Assembly (NCBI GenBank): GCA_963924555.1
Contig: OZ004589.1
Coordinates: 6,758,001 to 6,822,000, forward strand
Reading direction: 5' to 3'
Length of the DNA stretch: 64,000 bases
From: Crambe crambe
Lineage: Eukaryota; Porifera; Demospongiae; Poecilosclerida; Crambeidae
Shown here: piece by piece, positions 56,001-64,000 of the stretch
Position numbering within the stretch: position 1 is the first letter of the stretch
How the letters are laid out: each line of letters starts with the position of its first letter
The notes under the pieces: model-generated
Seen by the model: only the letters and a program-made list of their open reading frames with translations
Told to the model about the DNA's origin: nothing
Databases searched by the model: none
Translations under genes and position numbers: made by a program

Positions 56001-56666
56001 TTAAGTTGTTGTTTTTTTTTTCATCTCTCCTTCGTCAGGATTGAATGCAGTTAAGAAGGACTTCTTTCACTTACAGAGAAAGGTGAATGAGCATATAGTC
56101 TCTTTATATTCACATTTATGTATGTACCTTGATGCTCTCTACTATTGTAGCTTCCTCATTTCTCGACCACTTTCCTATTTAAGGCATTAGTAAGATCAAA
56201 AGCATAGACTAACTTATCCTCCATGCTTAGGTGCCCACAAGATCTGTCAAAGAACTGGTGGAGTTCTACTATCTCTGGAAAAAGACAGAACGATACGACA
56301 TTTTCATTCAGCAGTATGGGAAAATCGGACAAAGGAAAATCTTAGTGCCGCCTGGTCATGTGTAAGTGTTGAAGTAATTTGAGCCCAAGCCCCTGACCAA
56401 TCAATTTCATGGTATTTAATAAGGACCACTTGTGATTGCCTGCTCTAGCTAGTAATGTTAAGGATTTTCACTAAACCTGTTTTACTTTGATTCAGAGAGT
56501 ATACATAATTGTACACCTTACAACTCCATGATTCAAGTTGACTCTCTACATGTATTACAGGTCGGACTTTATGGGCAAATATCTGGACATGCACAATAGC
56601 GATGCTTTAGACGTTCATTATTTAACAACTACTGTGCACACAGAAATGAAAAAGGACAACTCTTGA
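47076..56666 (+). CDS. MIER1: MIER-family corepressor (ELM2-SANT)
   Basis: MIER proteins recruit HDAC1/2 to chromatin through ELM2 and SANT domains. Eleven exons, all phases matching: 47076-47088, 47182-47312, 47395-48166, 48339-48547, 48974-49100, 50025-50098, 52574-52649, 55263-55307, 56039-56082, 56231-56361, 56561-56666; 575 residues. Family marks: DFEVTADMLIHD and EGDMPLERLLALYGY near the N-terminus, DDEYSPQEDWKK, the ELM2 start EIKVGERYQALIP (about residue 376), LQRCNHDIKAALKVMAAE, and the SANT domain KPWSEEECQQFEEGL...KKDFFHLQRKVPTRSVKELVEF, YYLWKKTERYDIF (about 468-525). Exon 3 is a long acidic region. The protein ends soon after SANT, shorter at the C-terminus than vertebrate MIER1-3. 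It is the single-copy ancestor type, so MIER1 is a family label only. The first-exon ATG is chosen because it splices in frame to the conserved DGDFEVTADML. Confidence 0.93.
48548..48740. repeat. 'acctctaaataaaggat' repeats, MITE-like
   Basis: Begins at GTACAGTGAGCC, resembling the TACAGTGGAACC end seen elsewhere, and continues as about eight loose copies of 'gacctctaaataaagga'. It lies directly at the donor of MIER exon 4. Confidence 0.6.
49101..50024. other. MIER intron 5
   Basis: AT-rich intron with no ORF or strong repeat that I can support. Confidence 0.7.
50960..51088. mobile_element. fold-back hairpin element
   Basis: Arms of about 50 bp: 'atagaattagttctcataaa ... tgaaataaac ... gacgtttca' and 'tgaaacgtc ... 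gtttatttca ... tatgagaactaattctat', with a short loop 'accagaatactctagccttc'. The 'cttcatcagggtgaaacgtc' word resembles ends seen in repetitive elements of many invertebrates. Confidence 0.65.
51785..51850. repeat. G-run / C-run palindromic tract
   Basis: A run of about 10 G is followed after about 20 bp by runs of C (gccccccctccccccc), so the strand can fold back on itself. Confidence 0.7.
52764..55178. repeat. 54-bp minisatellite, about 45 units, with 810-bp higher-order period
   Basis: The unit (ACTGCATACTGTGAAATTTT, CGTGGGGCATGCTAGCTGTG, CTATAGCAATGTAT) repeats almost without error inside MIER intron 7. Variants (TTCATGG for TTCGTGG; TGTAAAA for TGTGAAA) fall in the same order in units 3-17 and 18-32, so a block of 15 units (810 bp) was itself duplicated. 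The TGTAAAA variant, for instance, is at about 53361 and 54171, and at about 53522 and 54332. The last 13 or so units are nearly uniform. Because 54 is divisible by 3, three reading frames stay open over its length; this is not evidence of coding. Confidence 0.97.
55680..55805. repeat. 'aggacacctctctaatatc' short repeats
   Basis: Four or five loose copies of 'cacctctctaatatcaggac' in MIER intron 8; the same words occur at 23668-23735. Confidence 0.7.
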
Positions 56667-56895
56667 TATTATTATTGTTTGGATTTATTTTTAGCTCTTT
56701 TAATAGTGATTAATAATTATGTATAATTGAATTTATTACGTGATAATTAATGGGGGATTTTAAGTAGGCGGAGTCCCGGGGACTTATATTTTTGGAGGGA
56801 ATTTTGAAGGACACTGCGCATGTGCGCATGTGCTCTTGTTGCAGTTCCAGTGCCTATTATAGATGCATGCATTTTTCCAGTTCCAGATTCTTTGT
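56667..56895. other. intergenic between MIER and secreted family B
   Basis: AT-rich 3' flank of MIER. No gene seen. Confidence 0.7.
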
Positions 56896-56904
56896 TATAA
56901 AAAG
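56896..56904 (+). promoter_or_regulatory. TATA box
   Basis: TATAAAAAG, 123 bp upstream of the ATG at 57019, matching the box of the paralogue at 58052. Confidence 0.6.
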
Positions 56905-57018
56905 AGTGCGTGCAGCGATGAAGAGCACAGAAAGAAATTCAGCTCCAAATCAAAATCAAGAAGATAAGAATCTAACGCTCCGACTTTATACATTTAACAC
57001 TTTCAGGAAGTAAATAGC

Positions 57019-57786
57019 ATGATTGAACACGGAATAATGTTCCTACTTTCGATTATCCTGCTACTCTCTTCAGGTGCGCCTGCGCCGTGCAGCCCGATCC
57101 TGCCTCCGCAGCCAGAATCTCCTGGTTGCATTCAATATGGCAACTCTTTTCTGGACGATCTAAAACTCGATATCAAGCGTTCTCTAGAATTTCTACAGAA
57201 TGTTACTGGAGAAATCAATAACACAGCAAGTTTTCTCCCAACATGCCTCTCATTCACACAGGTTAATAATAATAATAAAAAACATAATAATAATAATAAT
57301 AATAATAACAACAACAGCAATAACAATTGCTATGTATACAAATTGCAGAATGATACAGGAAATAACTTTCTCCCAGTCATTCAACGAGATGATTTCCATG
57401 GGCTGGGACATGCTGGACGTGTCCTTCAGAAGTGTGTGTTTCCCATCATAAGCAATTTGACTTATTTGGAATATGAACGTCAGATGGAAGGCAAAGTGGA
57501 ACATTATGCAACAAAATTACATGCCATAGTTGGGGAAATACCACTTCTGGTGGCTAAATTGAACAATCTGACGAGAAGCGATATAAATTTGAGTGAAGGA
57601 TCAATGTGTTCCATCACTGAAGTGACTTGTACACAGCCAACATACCCAGAAATGAGGTCTTCAGATCCAAGAACCCCATTTTCTCCCAATGAAGATCGCT
57701 TACGGAAGATAATCAACACCTCAAGGAACATCAAGACTTATGTTCAACGACTACGTTACCATTTCTACTGGAGCTCCTCTACATAG
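57019..57786 (+). CDS. secreted helical protein, family B, copy 1 (cytokine-like layout)
   Basis: Two exons: 57019-57261 and 57349-57786, 226 residues. The 87-nt intron (phase 0) contains an AAT repeat and, if retained, would insert a poly-Asn run. Signal peptide MIEHGIMFLLSIILLLSSGA; then C-x-P-x-LPPxP and a Cys, helix A (FLDDLKLDIKRSLEFLQNVT), a loop with Cys, a GLGHAGRVLQKC segment leading into a long helix (PIISNLTYLEYERQMEGKVE) and a second (LHAIVGEIPLLVAKLNNLT), a two-Cys loop (MCSITEVTC) and a last helix (EDRLRKIINTSRNIKTYVQR). Several N-glycosylation sequons. Unlike its paralogue it has no intron before the last helix. Family unknown. The order of cysteines and helices recalls LIF/IL-6-type cytokines; that is inference. 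Confidence 0.78.
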   Translation: MIEHGIMFLLSIILLLSSGAPAPCSPILPPQPESPGCIQYGNSFLDDLKLDIKRSLEFLQNVTGEINNTASFLPTCLSFTQVNNNNKKHNNNNNNNNNNSNNNCYVYKLQNDTGNNFLPVIQRDDFHGLGHAGRVLQKCVFPIISNLTYLEYERQMEGKVEHYATKLHAIVGEIPLLVAKLNNLTRSDINLSEGSMCSITEVTCTQPTYPEMRSSDPRTPFSPNEDRLRKIINTSRNIKTYVQRLRYHFYWSSST

Positions 57787-58051
57787 AGCCCTCTACACTT
57801 TAATTACCAGTGATCAGCCTTTAATAATGAAAAACCCTCCAATTTTAAATACATACTGATTATGTAGAATGGACTATTAGCTGTACACACATTTATTTTT
57901 CAATGCAGGTCAAATTCTTAGTACTATATTTATTTATTTATGATGTGAGATGGTATATTTATATTATTATTATTATTATTGTGGAATGAAAAATTCTGTA
58001 CATGTACTGGAAAAAAGTTTGCGCGCGCGCAGCAAGATTAAGATTAGTCGC

Positions 58052-58060
58052 TATAAAAAG
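58052..58060 (+). promoter_or_regulatory. TATA box
   Basis: TATAAAAAG, 49 bp upstream of the ATG at 58101. An upstream in-frame open stretch from 58002 would read through this box, so the start at 58101 is preferred. Confidence 0.6.
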
Positions 58061-58100
58061 CTTGAAAAATTTTTGTATGAAACGAATTTCTATACGAGAA

Positions 58101-59202
58101 ATGATTACAACTACAGTAAAAATGACTCCACGCCTATCTCTACTAGTACTTATAGTCCTATTCAACTTTGCTTGCAACTCTTCGGCACCATGCAACAGAA
58201 TACTCCCGCCATATCCGTCAGCCTCTCCCGGGTGCAATCTGTTAACACCAAGACAAGAAATGGATCTGAAGAATTCTATCAAAGCTGCTCTGCCAGAGCT
58301 AATGAATCTTGCTGTGGTAATAAATAATTCAGCTACATATCATCCAACCTATCTAGCATTGCCAGAGGTAAGTAATGAGCAAGTATATAGCTGACAGTAG
58401 CTATCTATTCATTCTTTCCTTCCTGTTAGAATGAAACAGGAGACAGCTTTAATCCAACTGTCCTTCGAAGAGACTGCCATGCATTGGGACATGCTGGAAG
58501 AGTCTTTCAAAAATGTTTATTTCCAATCATCAACGATATGACTTACTTGGAATCACAGCGCCAAATGAATGGCCAATTGGACCACTTTGCCTCACAACTG
58601 CACACCATTCAAGGAAAAGTTCCATCTCTCGTGGCCCAACTGAACAATCTGACCAGAAGTGATAGAACTCTGAGTGAGGGAACGGCATGTGCGATAACTG
58701 AAGTGACATGCATTGAGCCACACTATCCACCAACAAGATCTTCCAATGTGAGTACAGAAGTTATGTAAAGAGACTTACCCTAACTATCATGACTATTAAA
58801 TTTCTGAATAGAGTTCCTTAGCTATCTCATGCAATAAGTTCTATCTCGATATGCCATGCATTCTTTGCCTTCCATATGCATATGTTACAAGCTGTAACTA
58901 TGCATTTTCCCACCTGATTTAAAACAATCTAAAGTTCAATGACCCTCGGCATTGCTTCTTTCGATCGATAATATTGCAATAATCAACCTTTTCCCCTTAG
59001 CTTCTCTCGAATATGTGTTATCTTCTTGTTGTTGTTTTCACAATAATAATAATATTTATGATTACCGCAGGGAACTCCATTCTCCGAAGAAGAACATCGC
59101 TTGCGTAAGATTGTAAACATTGCAAGAACTGTCATAAGCTATGCTGCAAATTTGCGCTACAGCTTTTACTGGACTGATAAACAGAGATGTGAACCGTCAT
59201 AA
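58101..59202 (+). CDS. secreted helical protein, family B, copy 2
   Basis: Three exons: 58101-58367, 58430-58747 and 59071-59202, 238 residues, both introns phase 0. Signal peptide in MTPRLSLLVLIVLFNFACNS; two in-frame ATGs (58101 and 58122) are possible. The motifs of copy 1 recur in the same order: NRILPPYP, a helix (MDLKNSIKAALPELMNLAVV), LGHAGRVFQKCLFPIINDMT, LESQRQMNGQLDHFASQLHT, VPSLVAQLNNLTRSDRTLSE, ACAITEVTC and a final helix (RLRKIVNIARTVISYAANLR) ending in FYW. The paralogues are well diverged but keep all cysteines and frames, which indicates selection. Intron 2 (58748-59070) is absent from copy 1. Confidence 0.8.
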
Positions 59203-59471
59203 AAAAAACTATTGTATACTGACCAAAATTCGATCTATTTTCATCATCTAGCTAGCCTTGTAGAATGGATGCCTAAGAATTGCATGTATGGGTCATACAG
59301 GTGATAAGTTACATTTTTCAGTTATTTCATCCATTATTTTTTTCATCCTTATTAAAATTTACTTGCGCATCATATACACATATACGCGCGCGCTGAAATA
59401 ACACGATGATGTCATTTCGAAGTCTTTCTAATTAAAGATCACCATGCATCAAAACTAGCTAAAGTGATGCA

Positions 59472-60503
59472 ATGGCTGAAGGTTTTAGGGGAAAGCGTGC
59501 TACCAGAGACGAAGACTTGGAATCAGAATTTGAATTTGCTCCGGAAAAAAAGAAGACATGGAGAGATGATCCTCTCGCCAGAAATAAGGCCCCTTCTCTT
59601 CCGATCCATGTTCCTACTCACTCAACTGGTGTACCTTCCAAGGAATTCCTTGTATCAGAGCGAGATAAGGAAGAATGGCGCGCCAGGAGGTACCATTATC
59701 TGTCAATGGATGCTTACTCTAGACACAAGGCTCTAGTGAACCAGTACATACTGTCTTGTGGCCAAGGCATAGAACATTTTAAACGCTCTTCTGAAAACGA
59801 TCGTAATGACTATTCAGTATTAGCTGAAGAACACAAATTTTTATGGGAACCAGAAGAACAGCCTCTAACATGGGAAAAAAGACTGGCTAAGACATACTAT
59901 GATAAGCTATTTAAGGAATATGCAATAGCTGATTTGAGTAGATACAAGGAAAATAAGATTGCCATGCGTTGGAGAGTGGAGAAAGAAGTTTGTGACGGCA
60001 AGGGACAGTTTAGTTGTGGAAACAAGCATTGCATGAAACAAGAGGAACTTACGAGCTGGGAAGTCAACTTTGCATATGCAGAACATGGTGAGCGAAAGAA
60101 TGCACTTGTTAAGCTTAGGCTTTGTCCTAAATGCTCGAAAAAGTTAAACTATCACAAAAAATGTAAAGTTTGGAGTAGTAAGGACAAGAAAGCAAGAAAT
60201 AAAGATAGTAAGGAGAAGAAACTGAAGAGACATAAGAAGAGTAAAAAACACTCAAAGAAACATCATCGAAAGAAACTATCTCCCGAGAAGAATGAAAGTG
60301 GTAGCAACCCTGAAGAAAGTTCAGGTGATAGTGATGGTGATGAACTTGAGTCCTCACAGAGTGTCAGTGGGGCCAGCCTGGGTGCGGGCGGGGAGGAGGA
60401 TGGAGCCAGTGGGAGTGGCATATGGAAAAAACCAGCAGAAGCTTTCCTGGAGAAATCAAAAGAAGAAGAATTTGATGACTATTTTAGAGACATGCTTTTA
60501 TAG
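59472..60503 (+). CDS. FRA10AC1: FRA10AC1 orthologue, intronless
   Basis: A single open frame of 343 residues. FRA10AC1 is a conserved nuclear protein found with spliceosomal complexes. The core matches the family closely: LSMDAYSRHKALVNQYIL, WEKRLAKTYYDKLFKEY, IADLSRYKENKIAMRWRVEK, GKGQFSCGNKHC, LTSWEVNFAYAEHGERKNAL and VKLRLCPKCSKKLNYHKK. A Lys/His/Ser-rich tail and a final EEEFDDYFRDMLL, as in human, complete it. The four cysteines (CGNKHC and CPKC) could bind zinc. The human gene has many exons; this one has none in the coding region, so intron loss or an ancient retrocopy is likely. The start ATG at 59472 has no upstream conserved sequence. The death-domain gene starts 88 bp after its stop. 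Confidence 0.95.
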   Translation: MAEGFRGKRATRDEDLESEFEFAPEKKKTWRDDPLARNKAPSLPIHVPTHSTGVPSKEFLVSERDKEEWRARRYHYLSMDAYSRHKALVNQYILSCGQGIEHFKRSSENDRNDYSVLAEEHKFLWEPEEQPLTWEKRLAKTYYDKLFKEYAIADLSRYKENKIAMRWRVEKEVCDGKGQFSCGNKHCMKQEELTSWEVNFAYAEHGERKNALVKLRLCPKCSKKLNYHKKCKVWSSKDKKARNKDSKEKKLKRHKKSKKHSKKHHRKKLSPEKNESGSNPEESSGDSDGDELESSQSVSGASLGAGGEEDGASGSGIWKKPAEAFLEKSKEEEFDDYFRDMLL

Positions 60504-60590
60504 CCCAGCCTAAAAATTGTATGACATGGTAAAGATCGACGTGACACTATGATAACTAGCTGCGCATGCGTGCGCGTAATCGTTGTCAAG

Positions 60591-61648
60591 ATGGCTGGCA
60601 AGACTGATGAAAACGACAATCTCACACCTCTTAGTGAGTATACGAATCATCTACTTCTTACATCTATTCTAAATGTAAATATAATAGCACTGAATGAAAT
60701 ATATGGAGACTTGTTAAGAATAAGTGCTCACTGGAAAGAGTTTGGACTGTGTCTGGGTATCAGTTTGGTAGAAATAAGGGAGCTTGCATATTCTGTGGCC
60801 GGTGAGCAGGACAAAGTCAGCTTCTGCTTCACCCGGGTCATCCAGAACTGGCTGGACAATGATGGCAAAAAGGAAAAGCTTGTCAAAGCAATAAGAGTGC
60901 TTGGATCTGCAAATCTTGCAGAGAAATTGGAAAGTGACAGTATGTACAATCATGTCTACAATAATTACGTTAAGCAGAAGTTAAATCATCTATTCACATG
61001 CACTGTATAATAGCTATATATAGTGATAGTTAATGTATAATATAGATCACTACGGAAATCACCTATTCACATGCATTGTCAGGGAGATTTTAGAGGCATA
61101 ATTAATCAGAACTCACAGATAGAATACCTGCTCTAATAATTACTCTCAATCTTCAAACTGACTTTATCATCAATATATACATAGATAACTTGAAATTTGA
61201 TCTCAAAACACTACTGAAGGAACTAACAGGGATTAAACACAAGTACTATGAGCTAGGGGTCTTGTTGGGAGTACCAGACGACAACATCAAGGCATGGGAG
61301 GTCGATGCTCGAGGCAATTCAAACTCACTAGATCAGTGCCTCTATCAGCTGTTGCAACAGTGGTTGGATAATACTTCCGACCCTGAAGTGGAAGATTTGA
61401 TCGAGTCCCTGACAGCAATCAGCAAGCCAAAATTGGCAAGAGAACTCCAGGAGAAGTACAGAGGTATATAATTATGGCATTTGTCCTGAATGGATTGGAA
61501 TGTTCCCATTTCAAAAAATGTTCTAAAGCTGTTGATATGCAAGCAGTGCATTTTTCTTTGAATGAAGTTACATAAGTGAATAATTACACATTTCAGTATT
61601 TATAGTTACTTATGAATGTATATTTCAGGAAGACTAATCGTGCATTGA
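60591..61648 (+). CDS. tandem double death-domain adaptor protein
   Basis: Four exons: 60591-60633, 60688-60939, 61185-61463 and 61629-61648, all with phase-1 junctions, 197 residues. Two death-fold domains fill the protein. The first (about residues 16-98) has the HWKEFGLCLGISLVEIREL helix pair, VIQNWLDNDGKKEKLVKAIR and LAEKLES. The second (about 99-191) has YYELGVLLGVPDDNIKAWEV, LLQQWLDNTSDPEVEDLIES and KLARELQEKY. W-L-D in helix 4 and the LGIS/LGVP pattern are typical of death domains. No TIR, kinase or CARD is present, so it looks like a pure adaptor. The first intron (54 nt) is divisible by three and could be retained. A polyadenylation signal AATAAA lies at 61773. Confidence 0.8.
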
Positions 61649-61795
61649 AATATGGAAAACTATGGATTGTAGAGAACCAGTAAACTATCACTTGATCACA
61701 AATCAATTCATCATTGAATCATCAATCAATCAAACTTCATCATCATACATAGCGGCATCATGTCACTGAGCCAATAAAATCTATTTTTTGAGCAA
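61649..61795. other. convergent 3' spacer
   Basis: 147 bp between the death-domain gene and the SASS6-like gene, with 'tcatcaatcaatc' repeats and the AATAAA at 61773. Confidence 0.7.
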
Positions 61796-64000
61796 TTAGC
61801 TTTTGGGAAAATAAGACGATGTAAACATAGTCGATTTTAGTCTTCCAGAATTCTCGATTCCTCTTCCACCTTGAAGTTGGGTCTTCCCAAGTAGCTTTCC
61901 TCCTCTTCCTCCGGTCCCACGACCAGCAGCAATACCTTTCTGAAGCACCCCCTGGGTCTTCATCACTCCAGGGGTAATGGAAGCATAAATATTAGGGGTT
62001 TGCCCCTGTGGAACTGTCTCGTCATCAGCAGGAGGATCTTGAGGGAGGTATTTCGGATGCAACCATGGCTCTCCTTCAGCATGAGGAGAGGAGGTTGATT
62101 TCGATTCTGAAGCAGAAAAGGAGTATTATGATGTGTAGCTAATACTTTATAAAGAAGTGGTAATTGTTTTAAACACTTGATATTCTCAGCAGTGTGTCGT
62201 AAACATACCTTTCCCATTAGAGGGCAGAGTTCCACCCCCTGCGGTGTGAGCATGCTCAGTAAGTGGGGATGGCACTGTCTTCTTTCCACCTTTAAAGAGG
62301 ACCTGTTGCCGGCCAATGTTTTCCTGTGATCCCAAGGACCCAAGCACATTCCGCTGGGAGGAGAGGGAAAGAGAAGCACGTTGGAGAGGAACTAAATTTG
62401 ATGATGTAGTATCAGAAGCACTGGTAGGGGTACTGCTGAATTGAGGCTGCAAAAAAAACAAAAAAAAAAACTGGTGGGATAATACAGTGGAACCTTTCTT
62501 CAAGAAAAGGACAACCTCCCAACAAAGGATGCCCCTTTCCCATTCCATTAGTATATTTTTAACCTCTGAGAAAAGGACAACCTCTCTGCAAAGGATAAAG
62601 TGGCTGATCCCAAAGTGTCTTTACTCTAAGGTTCCACTGTACACCCAATACGTACCTGTTTTTGGAGTTGCATGCCAGCCAGGAGTCCAGCATATGTAGA
62701 AGTGGCAGTGGTGTTGTAATGGGCGTGGTGGGACGAGGATAAGGCGGGGAGGGATTTGACGGCAGAGAGGGTGGTACTGGAACCTGATGGGGGTATAGAT
62801 GATGAGGCTCTTCCCAGCATCTGTTCATTCATTTGCTTATTCAGCCATGTGATAACTGCATAAGATATCATTAAGTGAACCCTATCGAGCCACACCCCAT
62901 TTAGGTCTGTCAAATACTATTACAATGGAACATCTGATAAAGGACACTTCAAAAGAGACAAATCTCTCAAGAAAGGACAATCTAAAAGTACCTTTGTATA
63001 TACATTCTATACAAATAACTTCAACCTCTCTATAAAGGACAAAAGGATGGGTCCCAAGCAGGGGGGGGGGGGGGGGGGGGGGGGGGGGGTCGGACAAGGT
63101 CAATTATTGCTGAGTAGGCACTTTTTATTCACATAGAATTTCAATACATTTTTTGAAGTTGCTATTCCTCGAGATGTGTACGCTTTGAATGAACTTGAAT
63201 TGGACTGTAGATAGATCTAACAGGTAGATTTCTGAAAATCGACTGAACCTAATCCATCCCCGTCCTGTTTTGGAGATTCAGAAAAAGGTTAATTGCCAAC
63301 TGAATTTCAAACCCCAGCTAAAACTGGTTTGCTTTCTAGCAACTAGCTTACTAGATCTTTCTTGTGCCAAGGTAAAATCATCTACAAACGCTTAAAGCTG
63401 GAGAAATAGCCTGTCAAACATCAGGTTAATTACATTCCAACCATTCTTTACTGCGCGTCTATTCTTGCAAAGCTTTGCGAGCCAATTTCGCGAAAAGCTT
63501 GTCCGACCCCCCTGGGTCCCAAGTGTGTGCATTATTCAGATGTTTTCACTGTTAATATTGATGCATGCCCCAGAATACCTTGTTTCTATGTAGTCATAAA
63601 TTGAACAATTTAATTATGCTATGTCTAAAATGATTGTAGTCAAATAATTTATTGATGACTACTATTGAACAATTCCATAAACAACTATTTCAGCATTAAA
63701 ATTCATAATTCTAAAGTCTGGCCCACTCACTTAAAGGTGTTTGGATTAGATGGAGCATGCTGTGACTTGTAGTAAAAGTGAAACCTGTCTATATACACGA
63801 TACCCACGAATATAATTACGTTACTAGCTCCCTAATAATAGTGGTATCTATGAATAGAGAGGTGGTCTTATATTGGAGACTAAGTTCTGCATAACAGTTG
63901 GTTTCATTTTTATCACACCCCACAGAATAATTATTGGAATACCATTCTCATTGGTCTTGAGCTGCTCCCTTGCCTCTTCCAACTTCACTCTTAACTCTTC
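61796..64000 (-). CDS. SASS6: SASS6-like centriole assembly protein, C-terminal exons (partial)
   Basis: Exons on the minus strand: 63943-64000 (continuing off the edge), 62656-62855, 62209-62446 and 61796-62108, with consistent phases. The first visible exon is coiled-coil (EELRVKLEEAREQLKTNEN), joined to VITWLNKQMNEQ, the conserved segment that ends the SAS-6 coiled coil in animals. A low-complexity Ser/Thr/Gly tail follows, ending KSTMFTSSYFPKS. SAS-6 forms the nine-fold cartwheel of the centriole. Only the C-terminal part is here, so the diagnostic N-terminal head domain cannot be checked. A different coiled-coil protein with a WLNKQ motif remains possible. Confidence 0.68.
62483..62641. 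mobile_element. short MITE with TACAGTGGAACCT ends
   Basis: TACAGTGGAACCTTT at the left and AAGGTTCCACTGTA at the right are inverted repeats with TA at each end. The interior has 'aaaggacaacctc' units in tandem. It is about 159 bp long, between two SASS6-like exons and 14 bp from a donor site. Confidence 0.8.
62918..63058. mobile_element. related MITE, interrupted
   Basis: Starts TACAATGGAACATCTGATAA and holds the 'aaaggacaa' units of the 62483 element. It is interrupted by the G-tipped element at 63059-63514. Its right end is not clear. Confidence 0.5.
63059..63514. mobile_element. TIR element with expanded G-run, 9-bp target duplication
   Basis: The left end CA + G run (about 29) + TCGGACAAG pairs with the right end CTTGTCCGACCCCCCTG: a terminal inverted repeat CAGGGGGGTCGGACAAG whose left G run has expanded. 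The flanks carry GGTCCCAAG at 63050-63058 and again at 63515-63523. It is 456 bp with no ORF. CAGGG tips suggest hAT and a 9-bp duplication suggests Mutator, so the superfamily is open. Confidence 0.82.
63524..63942. other. SASS6-like intron
   Basis: AT-rich, no gene seen. Possible weak inverted ends ('gtgaaacctgtc' near 63778 and 'acagttggtttcat' near 63894) suggest another degraded MITE. Confidence 0.5.

Noticed and set aside
57262-57348. Poly-asparagine insert in the family B protein
   Set aside because: It is a GT-AG intron with an AAT repeat; the paralogue is spliced at the same place.

Overview
The window is animal nuclear DNA, most likely from a demosponge (a haplosclerid such as Amphimedon would fit). 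Genes are compact, with many GT-AG introns of about 50-100 nt. The non-coding DNA is AT-rich and full of 'agctagct'-type words. The recognisable genes are metazoan or eukaryotic: MIER, SPATA1-like, SASS6-like and death-domain genes beside DIMT1 and FRA10AC1. The species is inferred, not proven. I saw no bacterial, phage, CRISPR or rRNA feature and no retroviral or LTR element.

Left block (1-12.3 kb): a nursery of small secreted proteins. It holds a truncated-by-window secreted gene (360-828, -), one tandem family of secreted helical three-exon proteins (intact at 3215-4221, 7075-8075 and 11285-12302; pseudogenes at 1131-2066 and 5436-5927), and a three-exon secreted orphan on the other strand (9386-10579, -). 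A recent tandem duplication of about 3.86 kb made two near-identical genes.

Middle block (12.3-36 kb): a remnant of a transposon-type zinc-finger ORF, many simple repeats and MITEs, then DIMT1 on the minus strand. Its coding exons spread from 36010 down to about 17140 because of one intron of about 10.2 kb filled with satellites, SINEs, fold-back DNA and polypurine tracts. DIMT1 shares a short bidirectional promoter with a SPATA1-like gene (36220-42541, +, 12 exons).

Right block (43-64 kb): a PP2C-type phosphatase gene (43002-46639, -) lies head-to-head with a MIER gene (47076-56666, +, 11 exons) encoding an ELM2-SANT corepressor. One MIER intron contains about 45 copies of a 54-bp repeat with an 810-bp higher-order period. 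Then come two paralogous secreted helical genes of a second family (57019-57786 and 58101-59202), an intronless FRA10AC1 gene, a tandem double-death-domain adaptor gene (60591-61648), and the C-terminal exons of a SASS6-like gene on the minus strand, running off the right edge.

The best candidate for something undescribed is the set of TATA-driven, secreted, mostly alpha-helical proteins (two families plus an orphan). All their introns are phase 0 and they are built like vertebrate four-helix cytokine genes. A death-domain adaptor lies in the same 64 kb. The cytokine idea is inference; no receptor or fold evidence is available here.
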